Positions 28,399 to 40,402 of a stretch of 64,000 nt of DNA are shown here, in pieces. The position numbers and the translations under genes are program-made. The DNA is taken from assembly GCA_938743325.2 (NCBI GenBank), contig OW568889.1, forward strand, positions 124,001-188,000. Reading direction: 5' to 3'. Position 1 is the stretch's first letter. Every line of letters begins with the position of its first letter. Under the pieces are notes generated by a model. The model made no database searches. It was not told the DNA's origin and saw nothing but the letters and a program-made list of their open reading frames with translations. Origin of the DNA: Pycnococcus provasolii. Lineage: Eukaryota > Chlorophyta > Pseudoscourfieldiophyceae > Pseudoscourfieldiales > Pycnococcaceae.

Positions 28399-31300
28399 TC
28401 ACTCGGGAAAGTACACGCGCACCGCCTCGCCAGCGTCCAATTTCCTGTATTCGTCTTCAATGTCATCTTCGTCGTCAAATATGTGCAAATCGCGCAGGGC
28501 GGGTATAGGAGATTCCTCCTCCTCCTCCTCCTCCTCCTCCTCCTCCTCCTCCTCTGCCCCCTTCTCCTCCTCGAGTCGCACTCCTCTCACATCCACCTCA
28601 TCTGCAGCAGAAGTGGGAGAACGTCGCGCCTTGCGTAATGCTCTGCGAAGACGACGGCGCATCGTCGCGACGTTATGGCGCATCGTTGACACGGTGCTCG
28701 TCGCCTGATCCGCAAATTTGTCCGCCCCTTGACGCACGTCTACCGCGAGCTCGCGGCCAAGCACGCGGTACGTCCGCGTCGCGCGAACACGCCCCTCACG
28801 GCTCACATCAGGAAATTCGACGTCAGCCGTGGGACTCTCAGGTCCCTCAGGTGAGGAAATGGATCGCCGTCCACGTGGAACTTCGCACCATGCACCCGCA
28901 CCGCCGGTGTGCGGCGCGATTGCAAGCGCGCGTGCGAGCTGTGCCGCGGTGGAAGCAGCAGCAGCAGCCGCCGCTCCCGTGTACTCATTGTCCATTTCGG
29001 CTTGTTCATCCTCATGGTTGTCGTGCTTATTGTTCAACTCCAGCTGGAGATACGCCTCAACGAGCACCCTCACATCAGTCTCGCACTCTGGCCCGCCACC
29101 AAGGCGGAACCAACGGGATCTTTCAAGATGCTCTTCCTCTTCCGTGGAAAGCACGCGCGTGAGTGCGACGGAAGAAGTCGAATGGTATGCACGGGCCAGA
29201 GCATCCGCCGCTCGCAAAGCGACATCCTTTCGCAGTTCCGGCGCAATGCTCGACGAGCCGCACTCGCGCGCACGCCATGCTGCAATCCAAGAAGCCACGT
29301 CAGAGAAGGCGTCGAAGAGAGCGATCTTGCGCCTTGTTGGCTGACGCGGTGCTGCTTGGTGTCGCATGTCGCCCGTACCGTCAAAATTCGCCGAGCACTC
29401 CGCCAACCACGTGTCCTCGTCAAACCACCAGCGCATCGCATCGGGACGTCGCGCATGGTGAACAACCAATGCGAGAAAGAGGACGCCAACGCACATCGCC
29501 CCGCCGACACCAACCACCGCCCAGAGCATTGTGCCCGCTACATACGAGATTGTCGTAGCGAACGAAAGGCTTGCGGTGTCGATCCATGCGTATGGCTGGA
29601 TGTGCACTCCACCATGGCCAAATGCAAGAGAAAACAGGTCAAACACCGTGAGAGGTCCAGCATGTTCGTCATCAGCTGCGCCGTGCACACCACTCATCTC
29701 CGTAACAGCTCGCAGCGCAACGTGTGCAATGACTAGAGCTGCGGTACTTACCACGAGCAAGTGAGCGAGATCACCGCTCGCGCGCCACATGGTTCGAACG
29801 TACCAGCCAAGTGAGTCGTGCCTCGACGTGGCGCACACAGCCCTCGCCAGGCACACGATCAATGTGAGCATAGCGAACATCCTGTGCGCAGAAAGGGTGC
29901 CACGCATCCGTCCGAGCTGCGCGTAGAATGCCTCAAGTCGCCGGGATCCATCGGGATCGATGTAGCCGCCCTTCCATACCTCTGTAACGTTCTCAACCGA
30001 TTGCTCGCGAGCGTGCATCCAGGAACGTGCTGTGCCATTTACCACTCGGGAATCGTAAATTCCAGGAAAAGTGCCGTCACCCGCCTCCGACACGGCGTAA
30101 CGGCTCAGTTCGAATCGGTATCCATACCACAGGGAAATCGTGAGAATCTCACACACAGCACAAACTGCAAGACCCCAAGGAAAGCGGCGAAGCGAAGCCG
30201 CAGGCGCGCTGAGTGGGCTGATGCTCCGGCCATCATTTTTCGGCTGGTATGCATTCCACGGCGCGTAAGCGAGTGAGCGCATGCGAGACACCATCCGTGC
30301 ATGTGCAGTGCGAGCCTCTGAAACGTACTTCAGCTCGACGACTCGGCGCGTTAGCACAAGCGACGTTGCCGCATGCAACGTGCTCGCCACGTCTACAATC
30401 ACCACAAGAAGCATGAGCAGCTCGAGTACATGTGCCCAAACCCAACTACGGCTGCTTCGAGTCTTTCCGCCATCGAACGTGAATACATCAGGGAAAATGT
30501 CCACGAATTGGCGGTACTGAGATGCTCCCGTCTCGAGTACGTGCTCGGCAACCAGGCTCACATGCGCGAGTACACGGGCACGGGGAAATGACACGCAAAA
30601 ATGGACGGTAACGGCGCTTGTCGCATTATCAATATACCCGCCGTCGATTAGGTTCGTATGCAGGGCAAGAGCACGCTGTCGAGTCAGCTCCTTAGGGAAG
30701 TACACAGGATAGGCAAAACTCTTCGGAGTCGGTAGACGATCGCTCGGGCCATTCAGGAAAGCGTGCGGGAATTTGTGCCCATCCCTCGTGGTATTCCAGT
30801 CGTAAAGGCGAGCTGTTTCATTCGCCGCGGCGATGGTGGACTGAGCTACCGCGCCGTACGACGGATCGTCGACATAGTTGATGTCAAATAACGAAGATCC
30901 TAGCGTGTAGGCAGGGTCCTGGCCGATCGCGTTGTACGTCTGTGAACCGTCGCTGTACGGCGAGTACGATTGAGTACACTTCCCGTAATCTTCGTTTGGC
31001 CCGCCTCCGCCTCTGCTACTGCTGCCGCCGTCGCAAATAGAATTCCTCCTGCGTGTGGCAACGAGAATTCCACCCACCAGCGTACCACGACCGTGAACGA
31101 TCTCACGGCGTGCAGGCTTTGAAACCGCTTTAGTCGAACCAATTACAAAAGGCGCGGCGTCCGCGTCTCCCAGCTTAAGATCTCGAAGCGACGAAACATC
31201 CCCATGACGCGCTGCAGTTTTCTGGAGATTGTTCCGCATCGCGCTTCGATGCAGATCGAAGGCGGCTCTTACTGGGCGGAAGAAAGAAGGTCGATATTGC

Positions 31301-34300
31301 CGTGCCGCTGTCGACGAAGAACGCTCGTGGCCAGCGTATTCTCGAGCCATTTCACGAAGATCTCTTGCAAGATTCTCGATTTCCGCGCCACTGCTAAGAA
31401 AATCTGAAACCAGTCGGTCCACCGAGCCCGTTTGCCATCTGCCGCTTGCATCGAGCGACGATGCAAGTCGTGCGCCAGACATTGCGCGTGCTTTCTCAAG
31501 CGAGTCTCGAGTTGCTTGCTGCGCCGCATCGATATATGAGGCAATTTCAGACGCATATCTTTCCTCGAGCGCTTTGACATCAACCGCCGGCGGAATGCTG
31601 ACACTCGCAACGGTGAGACCTAGCTCACGTGGAATACCATCGCCAGTGTCAGGCGGCGCCTCGACGTCTACGTAAAATGTCACCAAAGCCTGATCAGTCC
31701 TGTTCGCGATGCCCGTTGCACTCATGATGACGACTGTATTATCGGAGGGAACTGACCCACTTAGTGATCCCCCGGTGAAGAGTTTGTATCCTGCAGATAC
31801 CAGCGCTTCTGTCACTGTCGCACGCACGGTCACACCGGCAGCACACCCATCATCGCAGGCAAAGGAATCTACGATACCAGGCTCGAAACCGATGCTACCA
31901 AATACCCCTAAGGAAGAAATCAAATAGCTCCCATTGAGGCGGGCCACCCTCACGACGCGAACGGTGCGCTTCACCAATGCCGACGGAAGCACTGGGGCTG
32001 AGGCACCGGCAATTGCGGCTGCTGCATCATCGTTGACCCTGTACGTAAAGTGGTAGGTGCCCGGGAAGCACGCTCCCGCGCCAGCCGCCGCAAGAGAGCA
32101 GCGCAGCTCGACAGCCGCCTGCGGAACGACGCTACCGTCCGCTTCACGTTGAGCTGGCATGGAAGGCGCAATCGCCGAGCTCACGTCGAACGACGTGCCA
32201 TCAACGTCCGCACGAGCTGAAATGCCACACGATGCCTCGCGTTCTACGGCGGGTGTTGCAATGCAAGGAAGCAACGAGTTGGCACCTTCGTCGAGTGGCG
32301 TGATGTATGCGACAGTCACATGGTCGGCTCCGACGAGATTCAGATCAATCCTTGCTCTTTTGGCGTTGGTGCGAGCGGGTGCCTGCGTTGAAGCAAGCGT
32401 CTTTGAGACGGTGCACAGCCGCGTAGAAGGATCATACTGCATACCTTTCTCGCACGGATCAACAATCGTGACATATCTATTCGCCTCAGCGTATGTCGGC
32501 GGATCGGTACCAAAGTCACGCACGGTGAACACGATTGTAAATGTAGTTCCGACAGGAGCACTCGTGTCGATGCCACAAGCCGCCATCCCCGGATTTACAA
32601 ATCGGAATTCAGCGCACGTCTGCCCTAAGCACTCTTCAGGTGCACATGCAAGAACTTCTGACGCCAAGTCTGCTCCTTTCGCGGAGCGTGCCACAACGCC
32701 AGGTTCGCAATGCCGGTCCACATGATTCTGAGCACCGGTGCATTTTCCGTACCCGGAATAACGAGGCAACTGCACGACAGCATTTGACCCCACGAGCTGC
32801 AGTGTCGGAGGTTTGGGCTGCGGCACGCTGAGCATCGACAATAACGGCGAGTCCAGCGATGTCCTATCACCCAGCACAATCAAAATGCGAGACACCGTTG
32901 CCGTAGCACCACCTGAGTTGCTGACTTCGAACTGAATGTGGTAAGATCCCGCCTTGTTGGCATCAAGAAGGCACCCTGCGAGACCACTCGCGGCAAAAAG
33001 TTTGCCGCAAGCACGCACGAACGGCGTGATGTCGCCGTCGACGTCGTCGTAAGCTTTCACACCCATGTCACACGGATGGGTCGGGGTGGGCACACGCCCA
33101 GCGTGGCATTTCCGGTATCCCAAGCCAGAAGCCAAGCGCACTTCGCTCGAGCCGAGAAGACGCAGGGATAGCGATGATGCTTTTGAAACTTGCGTGGTGG
33201 ATGTACGAAGCGTCTCGATGGGAAAAGATCCAACTGTGAGACACGATCCACGCTCCCCACACTTACCATTGCTGCACAGAGGTTCTGATCCACAGCGTGA
33301 CACGACATGCACAAATTTTGTTAGACAGCATGCCACATTTCCAGCCGAATCTACAGCAGCGTACGTAACTTCAAGTGGTTGTTCCGTGGGCTGTGAGGTG
33401 GACACAAGCGCCGCGCCAGATGTGAGGATCGTGCAAGCTTTCCCATCGCCGCAGAGACCATCCACATCATCGATGGCACGAATGTCTTTTGTAGCAACCC
33501 AACTTTCTCCAACGACGAGCATCTCATCGACAGAACTTTTACCTGGCGAGCTTGCAAATGCGAGCAGCGGCGGAATCGTATCAGCCTTCCCCAGAACCGC
33601 TTTGGCGGCGGCGGCAAGTGAAGTGCTCGAAGCTGCCGATAATACATCATCCGCGCGCTTCGGCAGCTCCGCCAGTGCCGATTCGAATAGGGGAACCTCG
33701 GCGCCAAGTGACAGTACGCACTCACCCGTCGGCAGAGAGCAGTACGGCATTGACGTATCCAGGCACACACGTGCTCCTACATTGAGCGCCTCACACGCAT
33801 CAAAGATCTCGACAATTCGGGACGCCGAAGTTCTCGATCCACGCATATCGGTAGCCTTGTACTCGACGACGTATACTCCCACCGCGTACGGCGGCGCGCT
33901 CGCCAGGGTAGTCGATGCCGAAATTACAAGCGCGCTGCCCTCAGCATCGACAGCTCTGGCACCTTGATCCACGTACATCGCTATCGAGGAGGCATAAACG
34001 CGCGACGGGCCAAACACGGAGATCAATGGCGGCAAGCCTTCCCGCACGCCTGGACTGCCGGGTGGTGGTTTAGGCGGTGCCACATGCAGATCTTTGAGGT
34101 AGATCGGCGTGGCAGCGAACACCACCGGGTCAGCACCGAGCTCGGGGCCCAGAACGTCAACACCAGCCTCGGCGAAGGCACGGGACATATCGCCCGAGCT
34201 CGATGCCGCTGATAATGCGGAGGCGGTCTCCTGCGCGTCTGCCGTGCTTTCCGTCGTAAGCTGCACCCGCACTTGCACAGTCGTCACTTCCGCGCGCACA

Positions 34301-34450
34301 ACAGACAGGACGAGCACGCGATCTACGTTCACGCTTACGACTGCGGCGACGGCCTGCACAATGCCCTCAAGCCATCCAGCATGGAGCACAGCTGGCGCAT
34401 TACTCAGCGTTAGTGGGAAACTCAGCGCGAATGCGGCGGGAGGTAATTCA

Positions 34451-34482
<32 letters not shown>

Positions 34483-36738
34483 AGACGGCGGCGGTGGCGG
34501 CGGAGACGGCGGCGGCGGAGACGGAGGTGGAGAAGGCGGCGGCGGTGGCAGCAGCGGCGGCGGTGCTGGCGGCGGCGGACTCGGAGGAGTGGCGGGGGGG
34601 CTTTTCGGCGGTGCCGGTGGCGGGCTTGGCGGTGGCGGGCTCGGCGGCGGAGACGGCGGTGCTGGCGGCGGCGGTGGCGAGCAATTGCCCATCGTTATGC
34701 ATGTTGCTGGCGGCGGCGGCGGCGAAGGGGGGGGCGGTGGCGGCGGCGAAGGGGGCGGGCTCGGCGGCGGCGGGGGCGGACTTGGCGGCGGTGGTGGAGG
34801 AGGTGGTGGATTTGGCGGCGGTGGTGGGCTGAACGGGCTGAGCGGTGGCGGAGGAGGGGAAGGCGGCGGCGGCTTTGGAGACGGGGGTGGCGGAGCATTT
34901 GGCACAGGCGGCGGCGGGCTCGGCGGCGGCGGACTCGGCGGCGGGCTCGGCGGCGGGCCTGGCGGGTTCGGCGGCGGCGGGCTCGGCGGCGGGTTCGGCG
35001 GCGGGCTCGGCGGCGGCGCCTGGAATGTGGGAGATGAAGACACCGTCAGGCTTGCGAGGCTCGTCAAGCCAGAACTTACCAGTGCCGTTTGCAGAACTTC
35101 TGCATTTACCGCATTGAGAAGATTGCCAGCCGAAACTGCAACTGCAAAGGACGCAACCTCCACCTTGTAGTCCACGTTCACGCTTCCTGCGAGAATGCTG
35201 CGACGCCGACCGGGACCATTTGTGACGGACAGGATTGTGACGGCAGACTTGTCCACCTGAATGTTGCCGTTGCTGAGGCGCTTGGCTACACCACCGCGGA
35301 ATGATGTGCGTTGTGCCTCCCCGAAAGTGGAAGCGGTGTATCCCGTGAGGACTACCGAGGAGCTGATCGCCGCCAAAGCTGGCGGAGGTGGGGGAGGCGA
35401 TGGCGGTGGCGGTGGTGGTGGTGAAGGTGGTGGTGAAGGTGGAGGAGATGGAGGTGGTGAAGGTGGAGGAGATGGAGGTGGAGGTGGTGAAGGTGGAGGA
35501 GATGGAGGTGGAGATGGAGGTGGTGAAGGTGGAGGAGATGGTGGAGGAGATGGAGGAGGAGGTGGTGAAGGTGGAGGAGATGGAGGTGGAGATGGAGGTG
35601 GAGAAGGTGGAGGAGATGGAGGTGGAGATGGAGGTGGTGAAGGTGGAGGAGATGGAGGTGGCGGCGGCGGCGGCGGCGAGTATGCTGTGAGTCCATAAAA
35701 ATTCAGGATGTGGCGTCCAACATTTCGTGGTGGTGACGGTGGCGGTGGCGGTGAAGGCGGAAGTGGTGGTGGCGGTAACGGTGGTGGCAGAGGGGGCGGT
35801 GGAGGGGGCGAAGGAGGTGGTGGCGAAGGTGGAGAAGGAGGGGGCGGCGGCGGCGGCGACGACGGTGGTGGTGGCGGCGGCGGTGGAGGTCCGGGCCGCG
35901 AAGGCACAAGCGCCAAGACGGCGTCCGTCGTATTGCGTACCGTGACACGCACGAGTGCTGCGTAGTCCGACGCGACACGTGTGTACCACGTACCAGCTGG
36001 CACTTGTACGGTTACGTGCTGGTCAAGCGCGTCGCCGTACACGCACTGCTCCACCGGCGTACGTCGGCAGAGGCTCCACCGCGCCGCGGCTGCAAGTCGC
36101 GACGCGTCGTATGGCGAGTTGAGCAAGGCGACATTGTCCACCTCCACGTGCACGTGAATGGGGTACGTGTCCGCCATCCCGCAGTCCGCCTCGCATCCGT
36201 GTACGTTGTCTTGATATGTCCACGCCGGCGTTTCGCCTTCTTCGCAGACGTGATTTCCGCACAGTGCCGGTTTCCACGCGAGGTTTAAGATTTTGTGCTT
36301 CAAGACGTCCTCGAGGAGTCCGAGCGGCGACACCTCTGTTTTCTTCACCTTAAGCTTAGTTTTTTCCATCAACAAAGCGGAGGTTCCATACGAATACGAA
36401 GAAGGCCAGTCATGATTATTACTTGGCTTAGGTGAGGCCGTTAGCAGCATCAGATGTTTTCGAATATCACGCTGAGATGTGATTCCACTAGCAAGGTCGG
36501 CCGAGGAACCCGAAGATGACGAACCATACCCTCCTGATGCCGAAGATGCACCAGCTCCTGATGCCGAAGAAGAAGGCCGAAGTCCTTGATATAAAAACAG
36601 ATACACAACCAGAAACGTAATTAATATGCGCAACAATGAGAGCCAGTAGTAAGACGAAGCGCGAACATGACTCAATAGGGCACCGACGCGAGACGCGAAT
36701 GAACGCGCATTATTGCTGGGAGGGAACATGGATGGCAT
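28399..36738 (-). CDS. Giant polycystin-like (PKD/TRP) channel with poly-proline and Ig-like ectodomain
   Basis: 2,779 residues in one frame from ATG 36738 (a second Met is three codons on). One membrane segment near 27-50 (LSLLRILITFLVVYLFL) is followed by a Cys-bearing region (CGNHVCEEGETP). Three long Pro/Ser-Pro tracts follow (about 281-340, 350-450, 573-766), interleaved with folded segments. Then come Ig-like HYR/DUF5011-type units, each ending like VVEYKATDMRGSRTSASRIVE (about 930-1,600). A polycystin-type extracellular domain precedes five C-terminal membrane segments (HVLELLMLLVVIVDVAS, LAVCAVCEILTISLWYG, HRMFAMLTLIVCLARAV, HLLVVSTAALVIAHVAL, MLWAVVGVGGAMCVGVLFLA) with a pore-like LTVFDLFSLAFG. 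The cytosolic tail is acidic, with a Glu run. Algal relatives are surface or ciliary calcium-permeable channels; the role here is inferred. Confidence 0.82.
34440..35895 (-). repeat. Proline-coding GGN/GGTGGA minisatellites inside the polycystin-like gene
   Basis: On the plus strand these are (GGCGGC)n, (GGAGGTGGA)n and GGAGATGGAGGTGGT-type runs encoding PPPSPP repeats on the minus strand: 34440-35020, 35385-35690 and 35720-35895. The middle block uses mainly CCA/CCT codons, while the first uses CCG, so the tracts expanded independently. Confidence 0.85.
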
Positions 36739-37109
36739 GGCGTGCTTCCGGAATGCAGAATGAAAAAGGAGGGGGAGGGAGAATAAACTTGGCGGGAAAA
36801 CACTTACTTCAGAGACGCTTTGGGGGGGGGGCCTTATGGCCCGGGCCTGGGACCATTCGGCCGGGCCGCCGCGGGCCGGGAGTGTTCCAGGTGGGGATAC
36901 GCCGTCGGTCGTACTATCTACGTGGCGGGACCTCGTGGCGGGCCCATTTCTAGATTCCGGGCCTCTTTCCGGCCGGGCCCATTTATTTCTCGAGAGAGAT
37001 TTCGACTTGGCCGACGGCTATTGACAGCGGCGCTCAAGCAGGCGAGAAAGCGCCGAAGGGCGTCGTTGGCGCGTCGGAGGCAGAGGCGCAGGCGAAGGAG
37101 CGCCGGCAG
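36739..37109 (-). promoter_or_regulatory. Upstream region of the polycystin-like gene with GGGCCC clusters
   Basis: Minus strand shows repeated GGGCCC and GCCCGGG motifs (about 36840-36985) followed by a pyrimidine tract and the ATG at 36738, plus a GAAGTAAGT donor-like site near 36812. No coding frame of substance. Left of it begins the Copia LTR. Confidence 0.4.
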
Positions 37110-38180
37110 TAAGCGTCAAAGAAGTATGGCGCCACGGGGGAAAATAAATAAAAGAGAAGAGTGAAGGTTACTATGGGGTAAAAAAGTGAAGGGCGTGCCC
37201 GAGTGCGTCTCGGCGCGCCAGACTCTTCCAAGGGGAGAATAGGTCGAGAGAAAACTCCGACCTATATCCTGGTTAAAAGTCCAATGTCAAGGAGGCACCT
37301 CGACCTATTCCATATGACAATCTGTCATATGGGATTCCAAACTACCCACAGCCCTCCATCTATATTCCAACTAACACCAGAGCCAGTGTGGAACGAGAGT
37401 CGTCCATCTTCCAATACATTATTCCTACCATCTGGGACCCATTGTTGAATGAGTCCCCATCCAACCATAAACCCTAAACTCCATCTGAACATCTCACAAC
37501 CGTCACTCCCCCATGGCACAAATACGCCAAAGAAGTAACAGTGACATCCCAAAAAATTAGACGTTCAGATCTCCTCCAGAAATCAACACTTCCCTTAATC
37601 GATTGTGGTCAGCGAGACTGAGCTGTTTCGTGAAATGATCAGCCAACTGATTGCGGGTTCCAACTAGTTTGAGTATGAGATACCTATCTCGTTCGCGTTC
37701 CCTGACAGCCCTTAAACGAGTGTCCAAAAATTTAGTCCGAGCTCCAAATAATCTATCTCGAACTATGATGACAGCAGACATATTATCTTCATGTACTGTC
37801 GCTCCTTCCAATTCGGTGTCTCCAGGATCTCCAAGGTGCACCGGCACAGGAATATGGCAAAGTAAACCAAGATCAGCTAGCATTTGTCGAAAGACTACCG
37901 TGTCATCTGTCTCAGATGCAAGCGCTATCAATTCAGATTCTGTGGAACTTCGAGACGTTAACTTCTGCTTCTGTGACCTCCAACTAAATACTGCTGAAGA
38001 TCCAATCCTATGACATGAGCCAGTTGTTGATCTTCTATCCAAATGGTCTCCGGCAAACTCAGCGTCAACGAATGCATTAAGCTTCAGGCATTCAGAAGAA
38101 CTCCACAGATTGTATGTCAATCCAATGTCGCGTGTCTCCCAGTGCGCTTCGGACCCATATTGTTGCTTGCTCTCCGAGTT
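37110..38180 (-). mobile_element. Ty1/Copia retrotransposon fossil: one LTR plus RNase H end of pol
   Basis: On the minus strand an RNase H domain (37557 to about 38170) has the Copia blocks LNAFVDAEFAGDHLDRRSTT, then WRSQKQKLTSRSSTESELIA and HTKQ-like DHFTKQLSL near its end. It is followed after about 50 bp by a 396-bp LTR at 37110-37505. The 5' LTR and the rest of pol are missing, so the element is broken (5'-truncated; right limit approximate). The LTR is nearly identical to the copy at 56976-57369, differing only by a short A-run length change, so the family was active very recently. Confidence 0.85.
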
Positions 38181-38539
38181 TGATAGTTGCCAACGCGAGC
38201 GGGGCTCGCGGGTACGCACTTGGTGCGCCTTGGTTGTCCTGTTCGCTAGTACTAGCGAGTTGCGCGCGACGCCACAGGCGAGCGCGAGGACACTTGGTTG
38301 TACGCGCTAAAAGCGCGAACAAACAAATGATGGTAGAGAAGAGAAAACCCCTGTCAAGAACCCCAACTAACCGGTTGCAAGAAGGTGTTGCAAGAGGTGG
38401 GTGCAAGGTTATCCGGTGTTGGGACCCCTCCCTCCCCCTGGTCCCTCCATGACCAGCCAGTGGAGTGGTTTTGGCGATATGGTGAGAGATGTACTGTATA
38501 CGTCGTGTACTGTAAATACCTACTAAAGTTACCACCAAG
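38181..38539. other. Intergenic stretch, no gene recognised
   Basis: 359 bp between the retrotransposon fragment and the 3' end of the BSD2-like gene. Contains GCGCGAGCG-type sequence and CCCCTCCCTCCCCCTGG runs; no feature supported beyond that. Confidence 0.4.
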
Positions 38540-39163
38540 TCAGTCGCCCATGCCCAGCCACTTTCCGATGTTCGTGCCCGAGCCCGCGCAATCATAACAA
38601 GCCAAGTACTTCTGCCCGCGACACACCCAGCACATCTTATCGCCGGCTGCACGTGTGGATATCGATTTCAAGAGGTATGTGGGGAATTCGTTTCGGGTGT
38701 GAGAATTTACCTTTCAGCTCACTCACTGTGGCAAGTACGTACCTGTGTCGACCATGTTCGTCGGACTCTGCAGCCTCGCGCCTTCGTTGAAGTCCACCGT
38801 CGCACCCTGCGAGGGGTTCTTGCCTGTCCCTCCACACGCGCCGCAGGCAACCATGCCCGTTCCCCCGCACGTTTGACACGGCCCACTGTTCGGCGCAGGT
38901 TCAGGTTGTTCCCCCCGTTCTCTGGCTTTTTTTCTCTCAAGGAACGCCTGTTGTTCGGGCGAGAGTCCAGCGACAGGAGTCTCACTTTTCGTATAGTCGT
39001 CTCCAGGTTCAGGTTGGTTCTCAAACGAGTGCGCACGAATCACGACACTATGAGTAGCACGCGCCCCACTAACCTTAGCACTGTTTAAGGACCGACGACC
39101 TGCATAAACGTGACGAGCCGATTGCGACGACGACGACGACCTGAACGATGAGACCTTCTTCAT
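38540..39163 (-). CDS. Plastid DnaJ-type zinc-finger protein, BSD2-like (two exons)
   Basis: Exon 1 is 39163-38743 and exon 2 is 38646-38540, joined over a 96-nt intron (donor ACAG|GTACGT, acceptor GTGCAG|CC) that keeps frame; 175 residues. The N-terminus is Ser/Arg-rich with RSSSSSQSARHVY, a likely transit peptide. The C-terminus has exactly four CxxCxGxG-type motifs: CQTCGGTG, CGACGGTG, then after the intron CWVCRGQK and CYDCAGSG, so splicing is needed to complete the two-zinc fold. Unlike true DnaJ there is no J domain. This is the BSD2-type arrangement; BSD2 chaperones the Rubisco large subunit in chloroplasts, but related small zinc proteins serve other plastid roles. The third motif departs from GxG (RGQK). 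Confidence 0.85.
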
Positions 39164-39362
39164 AGGATACCTATACAGTAGAATAAAAGATAGATCAGAC
39201 CAGAGAGCACCAGATGTTGCCGTGAAGTAAAACTAAAACTACGGGAAATGACGTGCGTGACCGCGAGCCTCCCTCAGGTGTCAGGGTTGGGTAAAAAACT
39301 CATCCAGAACAGAAAAAACGAAAAAGGCTCATCCAGAAAAACACGACGACGACGAGAATACC

Positions 39363-39506
39363 ATTAGGGTAGTAGTGCCCCATGACCATGGTGGTTGTGG
39401 GGGAAATCAATGCGGGGTATTAGGGTATTAGGGTTAGGGTATTAGGGTTAGGGTTACCACAAAACTAGGGTTAGGGTTAGGGTTTTATAATAAAACTAGG
39501 GTTAGG
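39363..39506. promoter_or_regulatory. Degenerate TTAGGG array in a divergent promoter
   Basis: About ten TTAGGG/TATTAGGG units, interrupted by ACCACAAAACTAGGG and TTTATAATAAAACTAGGG, lie between the BSD2-like gene (start 39163, minus) and the DCL-domain gene (start 39621, plus). It is the largest of the telomere-type arrays in the window and ends about 115 bp before the plus-strand ATG. Confidence 0.6.
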
Positions 39507-39620
39507 TGGCGGCGGCTTTGGCTTTGGCATTGGCTTTTCGTTCCTCTCCTCTTCGAAGCCCCCTTGTCCATTGTGGAGCTCCCGGACTCACTCTTCGTGC
39601 GGAATAAAGAAAGAAATACA

Positions 39621-40298
39621 ATGACGGTGCCCAATGACGACTCCCTTCAAGGCAAAGAAGCGGAAGCTGCTGACGGTGACGGTGCTCAGAAGCGCCCGTT
39701 GGAGGATGCACCCGTTTCCGCTGACGCCACTGCACTCGAGCCATCGTCGAAACGACCTCGCTCCGACCAGGCTGCTGGTGATGTTCCTGCTGGGGATGAT
39801 CCTGATGGAAATGGGAATCCCCTGCAGAAAGAAATACCATTACAGTCAGCCTCACCCGTGAAACTCGGACCGATGAAGTTTGATTTCTCAGACGATGCCG
39901 TGACGTACTTCAGTAAGCTCCTCAACGCGCAAACGCCGAGGCAAAATATCAACGAGTATGAACGCATGGTGCTCCAAGCTCTCATTGAAAACGGACACCC
40001 CAGCTACCAAGAGAAGGCGGGTGAGTCGGGTGTCAAGCACTTCCTCGTCGATAACCACCCGGAACACCCGTCGAAGTGCTTCTGGCTCGTTCGACCAGAC
40101 GGGTCGCGCGAAGACTTCTCGTACCGCAAGTGCGTGCTCTCGCTCTGGCCGGAAGCAAACTTCAGCAGCGCAGGGGGTGGGGAGCGCCGCTTCTCGGGTG
40201 GCGGCGACAGGCGCCACGGCGGTGGTCGTGGTCGCCACGGAGGTGGCGGTGGCCGCGGAAGAGGTCGGTTCAATCACGGACGTGACAGGCGCCGCTAG
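39621..40298 (+). CDS. DCL/DeCL-domain (DUF3223) protein with RGG-rich tail
   Basis: 225 residues from ATG 39621 (ATACAATGACG). The first 85 residues are Asp/Pro/Ser-rich with a KRPLEDAP/SSKRPRSD nuclear-type basic pattern. The DCL domain follows (about 95-180): YFSKLLNAQTPRQNINEYER, ENGHPSYQEKAGESGVKHFL and the signature KCFWLVRPDGSREDFSYRKC. The tail is Gly/Arg/His-rich with RGRGRF and RGG-like repeats. DCL-domain proteins act in plastid rRNA maturation (tomato DCL), and the same domain occurs in plant RNA polymerase V. With no obvious transit peptide and with NLS/RGG features, an RNA-binding nuclear or nucleolar role is more likely here; inference only. Confidence 0.83.
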   Translation: MTVPNDDSLQGKEAEAADGDGAQKRPLEDAPVSADATALEPSSKRPRSDQAAGDVPAGDDPDGNGNPLQKEIPLQSASPVKLGPMKFDFSDDAVTYFSKLLNAQTPRQNINEYERMVLQALIENGHPSYQEKAGESGVKHFLVDNHPEHPSKCFWLVRPDGSREDFSYRKCVLSLWPEANFSSAGGGERRFSGGGDRRHGGGRGRHGGGGGRGRGRFNHGRDRRR

Positions 40299-40309
40299 TT
40301 GTGTGCTGT

Positions 40310-40402
40310 TCAGTAATGAAGTTGCACATTAGTTTGTCCAACGGTCGTCCATTCACATCATTCACTTTCACCATTCAGCCCATTCACCGGTGCCATTCAC
40401 TG
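40310..40402 (+). repeat. Dispersed 3'UTR repeat, copy 1
   Basis: Immediately after the DCL gene stop, about 90 bp (TTCAGTAATGAAGT, then GTCCAACGGTCGTCCATTCA, then GGTGCCATTCACTGCGCGTT) recur after the Sfi1-like gene stop at 44185-44272. Copy 1 has an extra ATTCACTTTC insert. Confidence 0.8.

Noticed and set aside
34448-35989. 513-codon frame overlapping the poly-proline part of the polycystin gene, and matching Gly-rich plus-strand frames
   Set aside because: Simple-sequence DNA is open in several frames. The polycystin frame is the only one that continues into folded, recognisable domains on both sides.
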